64,000 nt of DNA, taken from NCBI RefSeq assembly GCF_040096185.1, contig NZ_JBBMFF010000241.1, forward strand, positions 1-64,000, in the 5' to 3' direction. The position numbers and the translations under genes are program-made. Below the pieces are notes generated by a model. It was not told the DNA's origin. It made no database searches and worked only from the letters and a program-made list of their open reading frames with translations. Source of the stretch: JAZOXB01 sp040096185 (GTDB taxonomy: Bacteria > Bacillota > Clostridia > Oscillospirales > Oscillospiraceae). Shown in pieces: positions 33,663-42,290 of the stretch (its first letter is position 1; every line of letters starts with the position of its first letter).

Positions 33663-35204
33663 TTGGGTAACGAACAGTATGCAATCGAAATGCTGAATAT
33701 CACCAAGCGGTTCCCCGGTATCATTGCAAACGACAACATCACGCTCCAGCTTCGCCATGGCGAGATCCATGCGCTCCTCGGCGAAAACGGCGCAGGCAAG
33801 TCCACGCTGATGAGCGTCCTGTTCGGCCTGTATCAGGCGGAAGAGGGCATTATCAAGAAGGATGGCGTGGAAGTCAAGATCAATGATCCGAACGATGCCA
33901 ATGCACTGGGCATTGGCATGGTGCATCAGCACTTCAAGCTCGTGGAGTGCTTTACGGTGCTTGAAAACATCATCCTCGGCGTGGAGCCGAACAAGGCGGG
34001 CTTCCTGCAGATGGATCAGGCCCGGGAAAAGGTCATGAAGCTCTCTGAGCAGTATGGCCTGCACGTCGACCCCGATGCTCTCATCGAGGACATCACCGTC
34101 GGCATGCAGCAGCGCACGGAGATCCTCAAGATGCTCTACCGCGACAATGAGATCCTGATCTTCGATGAGCCGACTGCCGTTTTGACGCCGCAGGAGATCG
34201 AAGAGCTCATGGACATCATGCGCGGCCTGGCAGAGGAAGGCAAGTCCATCCTCTTCATCTCCCACAAGCTCAACGAGATCATGGCCGTGGCGGACCGCTG
34301 CACTGTCCTGCGCAAGGGCAAGTACATCGGCACCGTGGACATCAAGAACACGACGAAGGAAGAGCTTTCCCGCATGATGGTCGGCCGCGATGTGGAATTT
34401 GCCGTCCACAAGGAGCCTGCCAAGCCCGGCAAGCCCATCCTGGAGGTCAAGGGCCTCACGGTTGCTTCAAAGCTCCACCACAACAACGCCGTCAAGCAGG
34501 TCTCGTTCAACGTGCGCGAGGGCGAGATCGTCTGTATCGCCGGCATCGACGGAAACGGCCAGACGGAGCTCGTCTACGGCCTGACCGGCCTCGAACCTGT
34601 GAAAGAGGGTACGGTCACGCTGTGCGGTCAGGATATCACGAATATGCAGATCCGCAAGCGTTCCATCCTCGGCATGAGCCACATCCCGGAGGATCGTCAT
34701 AAGCACGGCCTCGTGCTGGACTATACGCTCGAGGACAACCTCGTGCTGCAGCGCTACTTTGAGCCGCAGTTCGTCAACGGTGCGGGCTTCCTGAAGCGCA
34801 AGAACATCCGTACCTATGCCGAGCACCTCATCGACCAGTACGACGTCCGCTCTGGTCAGGGGCCCATCACACTGGCGCGCGCCATGTCCGGCGGCAACCA
34901 GCAGAAGGCGATCATCGCCCGCGAGATCGATAAGGACCCGCAGCTGCTCATCGCCGTGCAGCCGACCCGCGGCCTCGACGTCGGCGCCATTGAGTACATC
35001 CACAGGCAGATCGTCGCTCAGCGCGACAAGAACAAAGCCGTTCTCCTCGTCTCGCTGGAGCTGGACGAGGTCATGAGCCTCTCCGACCGCATCCTCGTCA
35101 TGTACGAGGGCGAGATCGTCGGCGAGCTCGATCCGAAGAAAACGACTGTTGAAGAGCTCGGCCTCTATATGGCCGGTGCAAAGAGGGAGGTGCACGGGGC
35201 ATGA
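33663..35204 (+). CDS. Nucleoside ABC transporter, ATP-binding protein
   Basis: 513 residues with two fused ATPase domains. The first has GENGAGKST and DEPTAVLTPQEIEEL. The second is degenerate at the P-loop (GIDGNGQTE) but keeps SGGNQQK and PTRGLDVGA. This tandem form is typical of the Bmp-linked nucleoside (YufO/NupA) and sugar importers. It starts at TTG 33663 after GAGAGGGAGG. Overlaps the first permease by four bases. Confidence 0.93.
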   Translation: MGNEQYAIEMLNITKRFPGIIANDNITLQLRHGEIHALLGENGAGKSTLMSVLFGLYQAEEGIIKKDGVEVKINDPNDANALGIGMVHQHFKLVECFTVLENIILGVEPNKAGFLQMDQAREKVMKLSEQYGLHVDPDALIEDITVGMQQRTEILKMLYRDNEILIFDEPTAVLTPQEIEELMDIMRGLAEEGKSILFISHKLNEIMAVADRCTVLRKGKYIGTVDIKNTTKEELSRMMVGRDVEFAVHKEPAKPGKPILEVKGLTVASKLHHNNAVKQVSFNVREGEIVCIAGIDGNGQTELVYGLTGLEPVKEGTVTLCGQDITNMQIRKRSILGMSHIPEDRHKHGLVLDYTLEDNLVLQRYFEPQFVNGAGFLKRKNIRTYAEHLIDQYDVRSGQGPITLARAMSGGNQQKAIIAREIDKDPQLLIAVQPTRGLDVGAIEYIHRQIVAQRDKNKAVLLVSLELDEVMSLSDRILVMYEGEIVGELDPKKTTVEELGLYMAGAKREVHGA

Positions 35205-36346
35205 AAAAGCGCAAGTCTCTGCTGCGCAGCGACAGCTTCCAGACCCTTCTGACCTCTCTGCTGTGCATCATTCTCGGCGTGGCCATCGGCTATGTCGTCC
35301 TGCTCATCATCAACCCCGCGGGCGCATGGAAGTCCATGTCCGCCCTGCTGAAGAATTTCTTCCATTATCCGGCGGGCAAGCTGCGCATGAAGTATTTCGG
35401 CCAGACGCTCGTCCGCACGGCGCCGCTGCTGATGTGTGCGCTGTCCATCCTGTTCGCCTATAAGGTCGGCATGTTCAACATCGGCGCGGCCGGTCAGTAT
35501 GTCGCGGGCGCATGCGTCGGCCTTTATGCCGCGATCGCCTGGCAGCTGCCGTGGTACCTGTGCCTGCTGCTGGCTATTGCTGCCGGCGCGTTCCTCGGTG
35601 CCATTTCCGGTGCGCTGCGTACCTACTGCAATGTCAACGTTGTCATCTCCGGCATCATGCTCAACTGGATCGCCCTGTATCTGACGAACCTGATCCTGAC
35701 AACGGTCAAGCACCCGAACAGCCCCTATACGAAGTCCCTGACGGCGGCTAACCCCTCGGCTCTCATCCCGAGCCTCGGCCTGAGCAAGCTGTTTGCAGGC
35801 GAGAAGACCGTGACCATTGCCATCCCGCTTGCTATCCTCATGGCGGTCCTCGTTTGGGTCATCCTGAACAAGACGAAGTTCGGCTATGAGCTGAAGGCGA
35901 CCGGCTTCAACTTTAACGCTGCGAAGTACTGCGGCATGAAGGAAAACCGCAACGTCATCCTTACGATGGTCATCGCGGGCGGTCTTGCCGGTATGGGTGC
36001 AGGCCTGTACTATCTGACCGGCATCGAGGACTGGGAGACGACGATCTCCTCCGTTCCGGGCATGGGCTTCAACGGCATCGCCGTTGCCTTCCTCGGTGGT
36101 CTGAGCCCCTTTGGCTCCATTCTCGCCTCGTTCTTCATCCAGCATATCACGACCGGCGGCGGCAATGTCGACCTGACGGTCTATTCCCCGCAGATCTCCA
36201 GCCTGATCTCCAGCCTCATCATCTTCCTGTGCGCGTTCAGCGGCTTCCTGAAGGAGCGCCTGCAGGCCTCGCTGCGGAAGGGCGATGAGCGCCGTGCCGC
36301 GCGCGCCAAGCTTGCGGAAGAACAGAAAGGAGGTGCGCAGAAATGA
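35201..36346 (+). CDS. Nucleoside ABC transporter, permease 1 (YufP-like)
   Basis: 381 residues with about ten membrane helices. BPD_transp_2 family: FNIGAAGQYVAGACVG, NVVISGIMLNWIALYLTNLI, then the GYELKATGFNFNAAKYCGM coupling segment. The cytoplasmic ends are basic (MKKRKSLLRSD; KGDERRAARAK). Coupled by ATGA overlap to the ATPase and to permease 2. Confidence 0.92.
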   Translation: MKKRKSLLRSDSFQTLLTSLLCIILGVAIGYVVLLIINPAGAWKSMSALLKNFFHYPAGKLRMKYFGQTLVRTAPLLMCALSILFAYKVGMFNIGAAGQYVAGACVGLYAAIAWQLPWYLCLLLAIAAGAFLGAISGALRTYCNVNVVISGIMLNWIALYLTNLILTTVKHPNSPYTKSLTAANPSALIPSLGLSKLFAGEKTVTIAIPLAILMAVLVWVILNKTKFGYELKATGFNFNAAKYCGMKENRNVILTMVIAGGLAGMGAGLYYLTGIEDWETTISSVPGMGFNGIAVAFLGGLSPFGSILASFFIQHITTGGGNVDLTVYSPQISSLISSLIIFLCAFSGFLKERLQASLRKGDERRAARAKLAEEQKGGAQK

Positions 36347-37287
36347 CACTGCTGATCCAGTATACGATCATTTTTGCCTCGGTCCTGCTTCTCGTCGCCC
36401 TGGGCGGCTGCTTCTCGGAGCGTTCCGGCGTCATCAACATCGGCCTTGAGGGCATCATGGTCATCGGCGCACTCGGCGGCGCACTTGTCATGAAATTCCT
36501 GCCGGTCTCCGTCGGCGCACCGGTCATGGTCCTGACGGTCATCCTCGCCAGCGCTGCGGCGGGCCTGCTGTATTCGCTGCTGCTCGCCGTTGCCTCGATC
36601 ACGTTCCGCGCGGACCAGACCATCACCGGCACGGCCATGAACCTGCTGGCAACGGCTGCTGCGACTGTCGCGGTCAAGGCTATGAACGCGTCGATGTCCG
36701 GTGGCAACGACGTTTCCTCCGATATCTCCTACATCGAGCCGAAGAAGCTCTTCATCCTGAACATCGGCAAATTCGAGTTCAACTGGTTCATGCTGGTTGC
36801 CGTCATTGCACTGATCGTCTCGTTCGCTGTGCTGTATAAGACGCGCTTCGGCCTGCGCCTGCGTGCCTGCGGCGAGCATCCGCAGGCGGCGGACTCCGTC
36901 GGCATCAACGTCTACAAGATGCGTTATGCCGGTGTCATGATCTCCGGCGTGCTCGGCGGCCTCGGCGGCATCGCTTTCATCACGGCCGGCGTCAGTGTCT
37001 GGAAGTTTGAATACGGCGTCGCGGGCTTCGGCTTCCTGGCCCTCGCCGTCATGATCTTCGGCGGCTGGAGTCCGGTGAAGATCGCACTGGCTGCGATCCT
37101 GTTCGGCTTCTTCCGCGCTTTGGGCAATGTCTACTCCGGCTTTGACTTCCTGCTCAAGCTCAACATGCCCAGCGTTGTTTACAACATGCTGCCCTACTTC
37201 GTCTCCCTCATCGTTCTGGCCTTCACGTCCAAAAAGTCCAGAGCCCCGAAGGCTGAGGGCATCCCCTACGATAAGGGTCAGCGCTGA
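36343..37287 (+). CDS. Nucleoside ABC transporter, permease 2 (YufQ-like)
   Basis: 314 residues, eight or more helices, BPD_transp_2 family. FSERSGVINIGLEGIMVIGA at the N-terminus and RFGLRLRACGEHPQAADSVG as the coupling loop, both standard for the YufQ/NupC partner. Completes the importer. Followed by a terminator-like hairpin and a MITE-like element. Confidence 0.92.
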   Translation: MTLLIQYTIIFASVLLLVALGGCFSERSGVINIGLEGIMVIGALGGALVMKFLPVSVGAPVMVLTVILASAAAGLLYSLLLAVASITFRADQTITGTAMNLLATAAATVAVKAMNASMSGGNDVSSDISYIEPKKLFILNIGKFEFNWFMLVAVIALIVSFAVLYKTRFGLRLRACGEHPQAADSVGINVYKMRYAGVMISGVLGGLGGIAFITAGVSVWKFEYGVAGFGFLALAVMIFGGWSPVKIALAAILFGFFRALGNVYSGFDFLLKLNMPSVVYNMLPYFVSLIVLAFTSKKSRAPKAEGIPYDKGQR

Positions 37288-37303
37288 GTCCTGTTCAAAC
37301 CGG

Positions 37304-37335
37304 TTCTCCTGCTCCCGCTTTCGGGGGCAGGAGAA
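37304..37335 (+). terminator. Hairpin after the ABC operon
   Basis: Stem TTCTCCTGC/GCAGGAGAA with inner TCCC/GGGG pairing. No T-run directly after it, but the adjoining repeat element supplies a second hairpin with TTTTTT. Confidence 0.6.
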
Positions 37336-37338
37336 TCC

Positions 37339-37531
37339 CAGACTGTCAAAAAACCTGCACAGCCGAAAGTTTCGGAGGGAAGAAAAGCGTGAAAGGAAAC
37401 CGTCAGGGTGTCCTTTCACGTCAAATAACCCGCCGCAGCGGCAGAATTGCAAAATCATGCTGCAAAATTTAATTTTGCAATTCTGAAAGCAGCTTGTCAA
37501 AAAAGTCCAAAGGGACTTTTTTGACAAGCTG
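37339..37531 (+). repeat. Full-length hairpin-rich MITE-like element (copy 2)
   Basis: 193 bases with imperfect terminal inverted repeats CAGACTGTCAAAAAA and TTTTTTGACAAGCTG (13 of 15 match). Internal stems: GTGAAAGGA/TCCTTTCAC, AGAATTGCAAAAT/ATTTTGCAATTCT, and a perfect 19-bp stem at 37490-37531 (GGACTTTTTTGACAAGCTG arm). About 90 % identical by eye to the reverse complement of 49541-49730. It codes for nothing. The last stem with T6 may terminate the ABC transcript. Confidence 0.85.
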
Positions 37532-37583
37532 AATCCTTTGCACCGGGACAAGCAGCCCGGTATTTCGATAGAGGAGAAATAGA

Positions 37584-38204
37584 ATGTCAAATATCATTGT
37601 GCTGGGTATCGCAGGCGGCAGCGGCAGCGGCAAAACAACGCTCATGAAGAACCTGATCGCTCGTTTTCAGGACGATGTCACCGTGCTCAGCCACGATAAT
37701 TACTATCGGCCCTATGACGAGCTGACCATCGAGGAGCGCCGCAAGCTCAACTATGATCATCCGGACGCCTTCGATACCGACATGATGATCGGCCACTTGA
37801 AGGAGCTGAAGGCCGGGCACAGCATCGAATGCCCCGTCTACGACTATGCGACCTATTCCCGCACGAGCGAAACCGTTACGGTCGAGCCGCGCAAGGTCAT
37901 TCTGGTCGAGGGTATCCTGATCTTCGAGAACCACGCCCTGTGCGATCAGATGGATATCAAGATCTTTGTGGATACGGACGCTGATGTCCGCCTTATCCGC
38001 CGCATCCGCCGCGACGTTGCAAAGCGCGGCCGCAGCCTCGATTCTGTGCTCGGCCAGTATCTTGCAACGGTCAAGCCCATGCACGAGCAGTTCGTGGAGC
38101 CGAGCAAAAAAAATGCTGATCTCGTCGTGCTCGAGGGCGGCAAGAATCTGGTCGCACTCGAAATGATCATCGACCGCATCCAGCGCCACATCGACAGCAA
38201 TTGA
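37584..38204 (+). CDS. udk: Uridine kinase
   Basis: 206 residues. P-loop GIAGGSGSGKTTLMKN, then LSHDNYYRPYDELT and YDHPDAFDT, and the IRRIRRDVAKRGRSLDSVL lid. Phosphorylates uridine and cytidine with NTP. A GAGGAG ribosome site precedes it. It has its own terminator; a promoter was not obvious between the repeat and the gene. It fits the nucleoside theme of the neighbourhood. Confidence 0.94.
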   Translation: MSNIIVLGIAGGSGSGKTTLMKNLIARFQDDVTVLSHDNYYRPYDELTIEERRKLNYDHPDAFDTDMMIGHLKELKAGHSIECPVYDYATYSRTSETVTVEPRKVILVEGILIFENHALCDQMDIKIFVDTDADVRLIRRIRRDVAKRGRSLDSVLGQYLATVKPMHEQFVEPSKKNADLVVLEGGKNLVALEMIIDRIQRHIDSN

Positions 38205-38216
38205 AGAAGGTCTTCT

Positions 38217-38253
38217 CTCCGGGCGGCCCATTCGGCCGCCCGGAGTTGTTTTT
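38217..38253 (+). terminator. Terminator of udk
   Basis: 12-bp stem CTCCGGGCGGCC/GGCCGCCCGGAG followed by TTGTTTTT. Confidence 0.9.
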
Positions 38254-38265
38254 CAGAATGGGGGA

Positions 38266-38294
38266 TTGACAGTGGCCTTCCGGCGTGCTATACT
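38266..38294 (+). promoter_or_regulatory. Promoter of the DeoR-type regulator
   Basis: TTGACA (38266-38271), 17-base spacer, TATACT (38289-38294). Confidence 0.88.
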
Positions 38295-38299
38295 GCTTA

Positions 38300-38317
38300 T
38301 GAGCGATTTATGAGCGA
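38300..38317 (+). promoter_or_regulatory. TGAGCGA tandem operator at the regulator promoter
   Basis: Two direct copies of TGAGCGA (38300-38306, 38311-38317), 11 bases apart, i.e. one helical turn, covering the expected transcription start. Consistent with autorepression by the adjacent DeoR-type protein, whose family often binds direct repeats. Confidence 0.75.
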
Positions 38318-38346
38318 AATTAACGTTCTGGTTACGGAGGTGCAGT

Positions 38347-39129
38347 ATGAAAGCTTGGGAACGGGAGCGGCGGCTGCTGGAGCGGCTGCAGGAGCAGGGC
38401 TCGCTTGCATTGACGGAGGCCTGCGCATTGACGGGGGCATCCGTCGCAACGACGCGGCGCGATTTTGAGCTGCTGCAGGAAAAGGGACTGGCTCAGCGCA
38501 CGCACGGCGGCCTGCAGCTTCCGAAAAAGGAGGAGCCGAAGGGCTATCTGCAGGGAACGGCGATCCTGAATCATACGGATGAGGAAAAATACCGCATCGC
38601 GCAGGAGGCAGCGGCCTCGGTCAAGGCAGGGGAGTCCGTGTTCCTCGGCGCGGGCAAGACGTGCAATATGCTGGCGTCCATGCTCCAGAACGTCGAGCGC
38701 CTGACCGTCGTCACGACGAGCATCACGGCGGTGCTGGAGCTTGCCGAGTGCCCGAATGCGTCCGTGACGCTGCTGGGCGGCGATGTCCACGCAGGGAAGA
38801 ATTATATTGAGACGCTTGATCCGGACATCAGCCATGTCTTGCGCAGCTTTTACTTTGACAAGGTCTTCATCACGGTCGACGGCATCGATCTGGAGCGCGG
38901 CTACACCGTGAACAACAAGAATCAGATCGGCCTCTACACCCAGCTTGCGCGCATGACGCGCCGGTTTTACATTCTGGCCGACAGCGCAAAGTACGACCGC
39001 CGCGCCTTTGCCAGCGTTTTTCCACCGGAAAAGACCTGCCGCATGATCACAACGAGCGGCGCACCGCAGAAGTATCTGGATTTTTATGCCCGGCAGGGGA
39101 TCCCCTGCACGGTACTGCCGTTTGAATGA
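38347..39129 (+). CDS. DeoR-family transcriptional regulator of the BMC operon
   Basis: 260 residues. DeoR-type winged helix at residues about 5-55: ALTEACALTGASVATTRRDF, then ELLQEKGLAQRTHGG. The C-terminal sugar-phosphate sensor domain carries FLGAGKTCNMLASML, VVTTSITAVLELAE and HVLRSFYFDKVFITVDGI. A phosphorylated sugar such as deoxyribose-5-P is the natural effector to test. It ends inside a TGAGCGA pair. Ribosome site TTACGGAGG. Confidence 0.92.
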   Translation: MKAWERERRLLERLQEQGSLALTEACALTGASVATTRRDFELLQEKGLAQRTHGGLQLPKKEEPKGYLQGTAILNHTDEEKYRIAQEAAASVKAGESVFLGAGKTCNMLASMLQNVERLTVVTTSITAVLELAECPNASVTLLGGDVHAGKNYIETLDPDISHVLRSFYFDKVFITVDGIDLERGYTVNNKNQIGLYTQLARMTRRFYILADSAKYDRRAFASVFPPEKTCRMITTSGAPQKYLDFYARQGIPCTVLPFE

Positions 39130-39144
39130 GCGAAATATGAGCGA
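39127..39144 (+). promoter_or_regulatory. TGAGCGA tandem site overlapping the regulator stop codon
   Basis: TGAGCGA at 39127-39133 (its TGA is the stop codon) and at 39138-39144, 11 bases apart. Could act as an auxiliary operator allowing looping between the two promoters. Confidence 0.65.
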
Positions 39145-39147
39145 TTA

Positions 39148-39195
39148 AAACCCGCACGGATGGAAGGGAAACCGGAAGATCTGTGCGGGTTTTTG
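39148..39195 (+). terminator. Terminator of the DeoR-type regulator gene
   Basis: Stem AAACCCGCAC(GGAT)/(ATCT)GTGCGGGTTT with a roughly 20-base loop, followed by TTTTT. Confidence 0.75.
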
Positions 39196-39275
39196 CAATC
39201 GGGCCTTGGTATGTGAAAATATTTCCAAACGATTTTGGCTATTTCGCCGAAAAACAAAAAATCCTGGCCGATGTA

Positions 39276-39304
39276 TTGACAGATCGCCAATTTTGTGGGA
39301 TGAT
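39276..39304 (+). promoter_or_regulatory. Promoter of the BMC operon
   Basis: TTGACA (39276-39281), 17-base spacer, GATGAT (39299-39304, four of six bases). The weak -10 region suggests a regulated promoter. Confidence 0.65.
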
Positions 39305-39333
39305 AGATGCCGTAAAGATGGGCGTAGTATGCT

Positions 39334-39350
39334 TGAGCGATTTTGAGCGA
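39334..39350 (+). promoter_or_regulatory. TGAGCGA tandem operator at the BMC promoter
   Basis: TGAGCGA at 39334-39340 and 39344-39350 (10-base period), downstream of the -10 region, as for a repressor roadblock. Same heptamer as at the regulator gene. Confidence 0.75.
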
Positions 39351-39381
39351 TACGCCCGGCAAACAAATGGAGATAGCAACT

Positions 39382-40572
39382 ATGAGAAATGAAGGCATTG
39401 TTGAACTGTATGCCCCGCGCAGAACGCTCATCGGGCGCGACGGCATCACCAAGATCCCGCATTTTCTGCAGCGCCTGAGTTCGAAGTGCGTCCTCGTTGT
39501 GACGGATAAGGGCCTCATCAAGGTCGGCACCGCCGGAAAGGTCACGGCTGTTCTCGATAATGCGAACATCCAGTATGTGGTCTATGACGGCGTGGAGCCG
39601 AACCCCACGACCCGGATCGTTTATGACGCGCTGCATTTCTATCAGGAGCACCAGTGCGATGCGATCATCGCCATCGGCGGCGGCTCGCCGATCGATGTGG
39701 CAAAGGCCGTGAGCATCCTGTCCGCCAACGGTGGAAAGATTCAGGATTACAACGGCTACAACAAGTCGAAAAAGCGCGGTACGCCGATCATCGCCGTCAA
39801 CACGACGGCCGGCACCGGCTCCGAGTGCACGCGTGCCTACGTCGTCACGGACGAAGAGACGAAGACGAAGATGCTCATGGTGGACACGAACTGCCTTGCG
39901 CATTTGGCTCTGAACGACCCGATGCTCATGGTCGGCATGCCGCCTTCTCTGACGGCTGCCACCGGTATTGACGCCCTGACGCACGCCATTGAGGCCTACA
40001 TCTGCAATACGCACACGCCCTACACCGACGCCCTGTCCCTTGAGGCGGTCCGCCTGGTCTCCGGCTCGCTGCGCGACGCAGTCCGCGACGGCTCGAACAT
40101 GGACGCCCGCACGAATATGTGCTGGGCCGAGTACATGGCTGGTCTTGCCTTCTCGAATGCAGGCCTCGGCCTTGTGCACGGCATTGCGCATCAGCTCGGC
40201 GGCTTCTACAACATTCCGCACGGCCTTGCAAACGCCATCTTGCTGCCGCGTGTGCTGGAGTACAACCGCCCGTACTGCATGGGCCGCCTTGCCACCGTGG
40301 CGCAGGCTATGGGCGAGAAGTGCGATAACCTTTCGGTCGATCAGGCCTCGAAGAAGGCTATTGAGGCCGTCCGCCGCCTGTGTGACGATGTGAAGATCCC
40401 GAAGCTTTGCGACACGAAATTCCGCATGGAAGACATCGACGTGCTGGCCGAGCATGCGCTGGAGGACACCGCCACGCAGACAAACATCGTCCGCCCGACT
40501 CTGGATGATGTCAAGACCATCCTTGCCAAGACATATTACGAGGGCATCGTCCTGAAGACGGTGCAGAAATGA
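39382..40572 (+). CDS. Iron-containing alcohol dehydrogenase (BMC-associated)
   Basis: 396 residues from ATG 39382, eight bases after GGAGA. Group III Fe-ADH: nucleotide site IGGGSPIDVAKAVSI and NTTAGTGSE; metal ligands His266, His270 and His280 in HGIAHQLGG and IPHGLAN. Expected to reduce acetaldehyde to ethanol with NADH, regenerating NAD for the aldehyde dehydrogenase in the shell. It resembles PduQ/1,3-propanediol dehydrogenase types. No clear encapsulation helix at the N-terminus. First gene of the operon. Confidence 0.93.
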   Translation: MRNEGIVELYAPRRTLIGRDGITKIPHFLQRLSSKCVLVVTDKGLIKVGTAGKVTAVLDNANIQYVVYDGVEPNPTTRIVYDALHFYQEHQCDAIIAIGGGSPIDVAKAVSILSANGGKIQDYNGYNKSKKRGTPIIAVNTTAGTGSECTRAYVVTDEETKTKMLMVDTNCLAHLALNDPMLMVGMPPSLTAATGIDALTHAIEAYICNTHTPYTDALSLEAVRLVSGSLRDAVRDGSNMDARTNMCWAEYMAGLAFSNAGLGLVHGIAHQLGGFYNIPHGLANAILLPRVLEYNRPYCMGRLATVAQAMGEKCDNLSVDQASKKAIEAVRRLCDDVKIPKLCDTKFRMEDIDVLAEHALEDTATQTNIVRPTLDDVKTILAKTYYEGIVLKTVQK

Positions 40573-40583
40573 GGAGGCACGGC

Positions 40584-41222
40584 ATGGAGAAATCTGAGGT
40601 CCAGAGAAAGGTCCAGCTTGCCACCTCGGAAGAGGTCTTCCGCAAAACGGGCCGGATCTTCGTTCCGGTCGCATCGTCTGCGCGCCATGTGCATCTGTGC
40701 CATGCGGATGTCGAGCGCCTGTTCGGACCGGGCCATCAGCTGACCGTGTTCCGCATGCTGTCCCAGCCGGGGCAGTACGCCTGCACGGAGCAGGTGACCA
40801 TCGTCGGGCCGAAGGGGCAGCTTGCCAAGGTCCGCGTGCTCGGCCCGGAGCGCAGCGCCACGCAGGTGGAGATCGCCATGACCGACTCGTTCAAGCTCGG
40901 CATCAAGGCGCCTGTGCGCATGTCCGGCAAAACGGCCGGAACGCCGGGCTGCAGGCTCGTCGGCCCTGCCGGTGAGATCGAGCTTTCCGAGGGCGTTATC
41001 ATCGCGGCACGCCATCTGCATCTTTCCGAGGCGCAGTGTGCGCTCTTCGGCCTGCGGGACGGCCAGCCCGTCCGCCTGCGCGCCGAGGGCGAGCGCGCCG
41101 TCGTATTTGAAAATGTGATCGTCCGCAGCGGCAAGGGCCATGATATGGAGGTCCACATCGACACCGATGAGGCCAATGCCATCGCCATGCGCGGGACCCC
41201 GATGATGGAGGTCCTGCCCTGA
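40584..41222 (+). CDS. pduL: PduL-type phosphate acyltransferase (phosphotransacylase)
   Basis: 212 residues from ATG 40584 behind GAGGAGG; an ATG overlapping the ADH stop lacks a site. PduL double beta-barrel with zinc histidines in SARHVHLCHADVERLFG and ARHLHLSEAQCALFG, plus the KLGIKAPVRMSGKTAGTPG segment. Converts acetyl-CoA and phosphate to acetyl-phosphate, recycling CoA inside the compartment. The first ~18 residues are an extra helix-like stretch (SEVQRKVQLATSEEVF), a possible encapsulation peptide. Confidence 0.93.
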   Translation: MEKSEVQRKVQLATSEEVFRKTGRIFVPVASSARHVHLCHADVERLFGPGHQLTVFRMLSQPGQYACTEQVTIVGPKGQLAKVRVLGPERSATQVEIAMTDSFKLGIKAPVRMSGKTAGTPGCRLVGPAGEIELSEGVIIAARHLHLSEAQCALFGLRDGQPVRLRAEGERAVVFENVIVRSGKGHDMEVHIDTDEANAIAMRGTPMMEVLP

Positions 41223-41245
41223 CCGGCTGCGGGTAAGAGGTAGCT

Positions 41246-41950
41246 ATGGATCGAGCACAGCTTTACAAGTTAACAGAGCTGATCGTAGCCGAGGTCGTCC
41301 GCCGCATTGCGCAGGAGGAGCGCCGCAGGCAGCACCCCGAGCAGGTGCTCGTGCTGCTGGCCGACAGTGTCTCCTTCCCGGAAAAGCTGCAGCAGACACT
41401 GAACGAGCAGTTCGGCGTCGCCTACACGCCTGTGAGCATCCCGGAGACGAACACGTTTGCAGACGAGGCCCTGCTCTACGCCGGAAAGCTGGAGCCGGGC
41501 GGGCTGCTTGAGCGGGTGAAGGAGGCCAAAACGGTCATCCTCGTCTCGCCGCGTCTCGAGCTGCTGCGCCGCATCGCGTCCGGTGATGACGGTGACCCGC
41601 TGTCGCATCTGCTCGTGCGCGCTATTCTGTGGCAGAAGGATGTCCGGGTGTATCTCGACTATGAGCCGCCCCGCTTCCGCCGCAACACCTTCCTTGCAGA
41701 TACCGCTGAGGCCATCGACACGCTGCGGCAGATGGCCGTAACGGTCTGCCCGTATTTCGCCGTGGCTCCGCAGGAGCCGGAGGGCACGGACCTCGTTACG
41801 GAAGCGGATGTTCTGGACGCCGCGAAGACGGAGAGCAAAACGATCCGCTGCCGCAGCGGCGCGATCATCACACCCGCCGCACGCGATGCACTGGCCGCGA
41901 CCGATGTGATCCTGCGGTATGAAGGAGAAACAACACATGCAGCTAGCTAG
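41246..41950 (+). CDS. BMC-associated protein of unknown function with encapsulation-type N-terminal helix
   Basis: 234 residues. It opens with an amphipathic helix LYKLTELIVAEVVRRIAQEE like encapsulation peptides. Then comes an alpha/beta region with VLVLLADSVSFPEKLQ and AKTVILVSPRLELLRRIASG. A C-terminal GAIITPAARDALAATDVI resembles the short tail found on several BMC accessory proteins. It may be related to the PduM/TIGR02536-like accessory proteins of pdu and eut loci, but I cannot assign it firmly and see no catalytic motif. The stop overlaps the following BMC-P gene. Confidence 0.6.
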   Translation: MDRAQLYKLTELIVAEVVRRIAQEERRRQHPEQVLVLLADSVSFPEKLQQTLNEQFGVAYTPVSIPETNTFADEALLYAGKLEPGGLLERVKEAKTVILVSPRLELLRRIASGDDGDPLSHLLVRAILWQKDVRVYLDYEPPRFRRNTFLADTAEAIDTLRQMAVTVCPYFAVAPQEPEGTDLVTEADVLDAAKTESKTIRCRSGAIITPAARDALAATDVILRYEGETTHAAS

Positions 41951-42239
41951 AGTGAAGGGAACCGTCGTCAGCACGAACAAGGCCGAAAAGCTCAATGGGC
42001 TGAAGCTTCAGCTCATCAAGCCCATCGACATTGAAACCTGGCAGGAAAAGGGCGGCCTCCTCGTCGCCATCGACGCCGTCGGCGCAGGCGAGGGGGAAGT
42101 CGTGATGGTCGTCAGCGGCAGCTCGTCGCGCCAGACGGCCGTAACGGAGGGCAAGCCCGTCGACCTGAGCATTGTTGCCATCATTGATTCGGTCGACGTC
42201 AACGGCTCCCGGATTTTTGAGAAATTCAGCAGAGGTTGA
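41937..42239 (+). CDS. BMC vertex protein (EutN/CcmL pentamer) 1
   Basis: 100 residues from ATG 41937 (AAGGAG site inside the preceding gene). EutN/CcmL fold: QLARVKGTVVSTNKAEKLNG, KLQLIKPID, LVAIDAVGAGEGEVVMVVSG and IVAIIDSVDV. Pentamers cap the twelve vertices of the shell. One of three different BMC-P genes in this operon. Confidence 0.95.
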   Translation: MQLARVKGTVVSTNKAEKLNGLKLQLIKPIDIETWQEKGGLLVAIDAVGAGEGEVVMVVSGSSSRQTAVTEGKPVDLSIVAIIDSVDVNGSRIFEKFSRG

Positions 42240-42290
42240 TTTCAGAAAACCAGCAAACGCGAATCTATATTAGAAAGTTGAGGATATGTT

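Noticed and set aside
39210..39230. Possible catabolite (cre) site before the BMC operon
   Set aside because: TGAAAATATTTCCA lacks the central CG of the cre consensus; too weak to claim.
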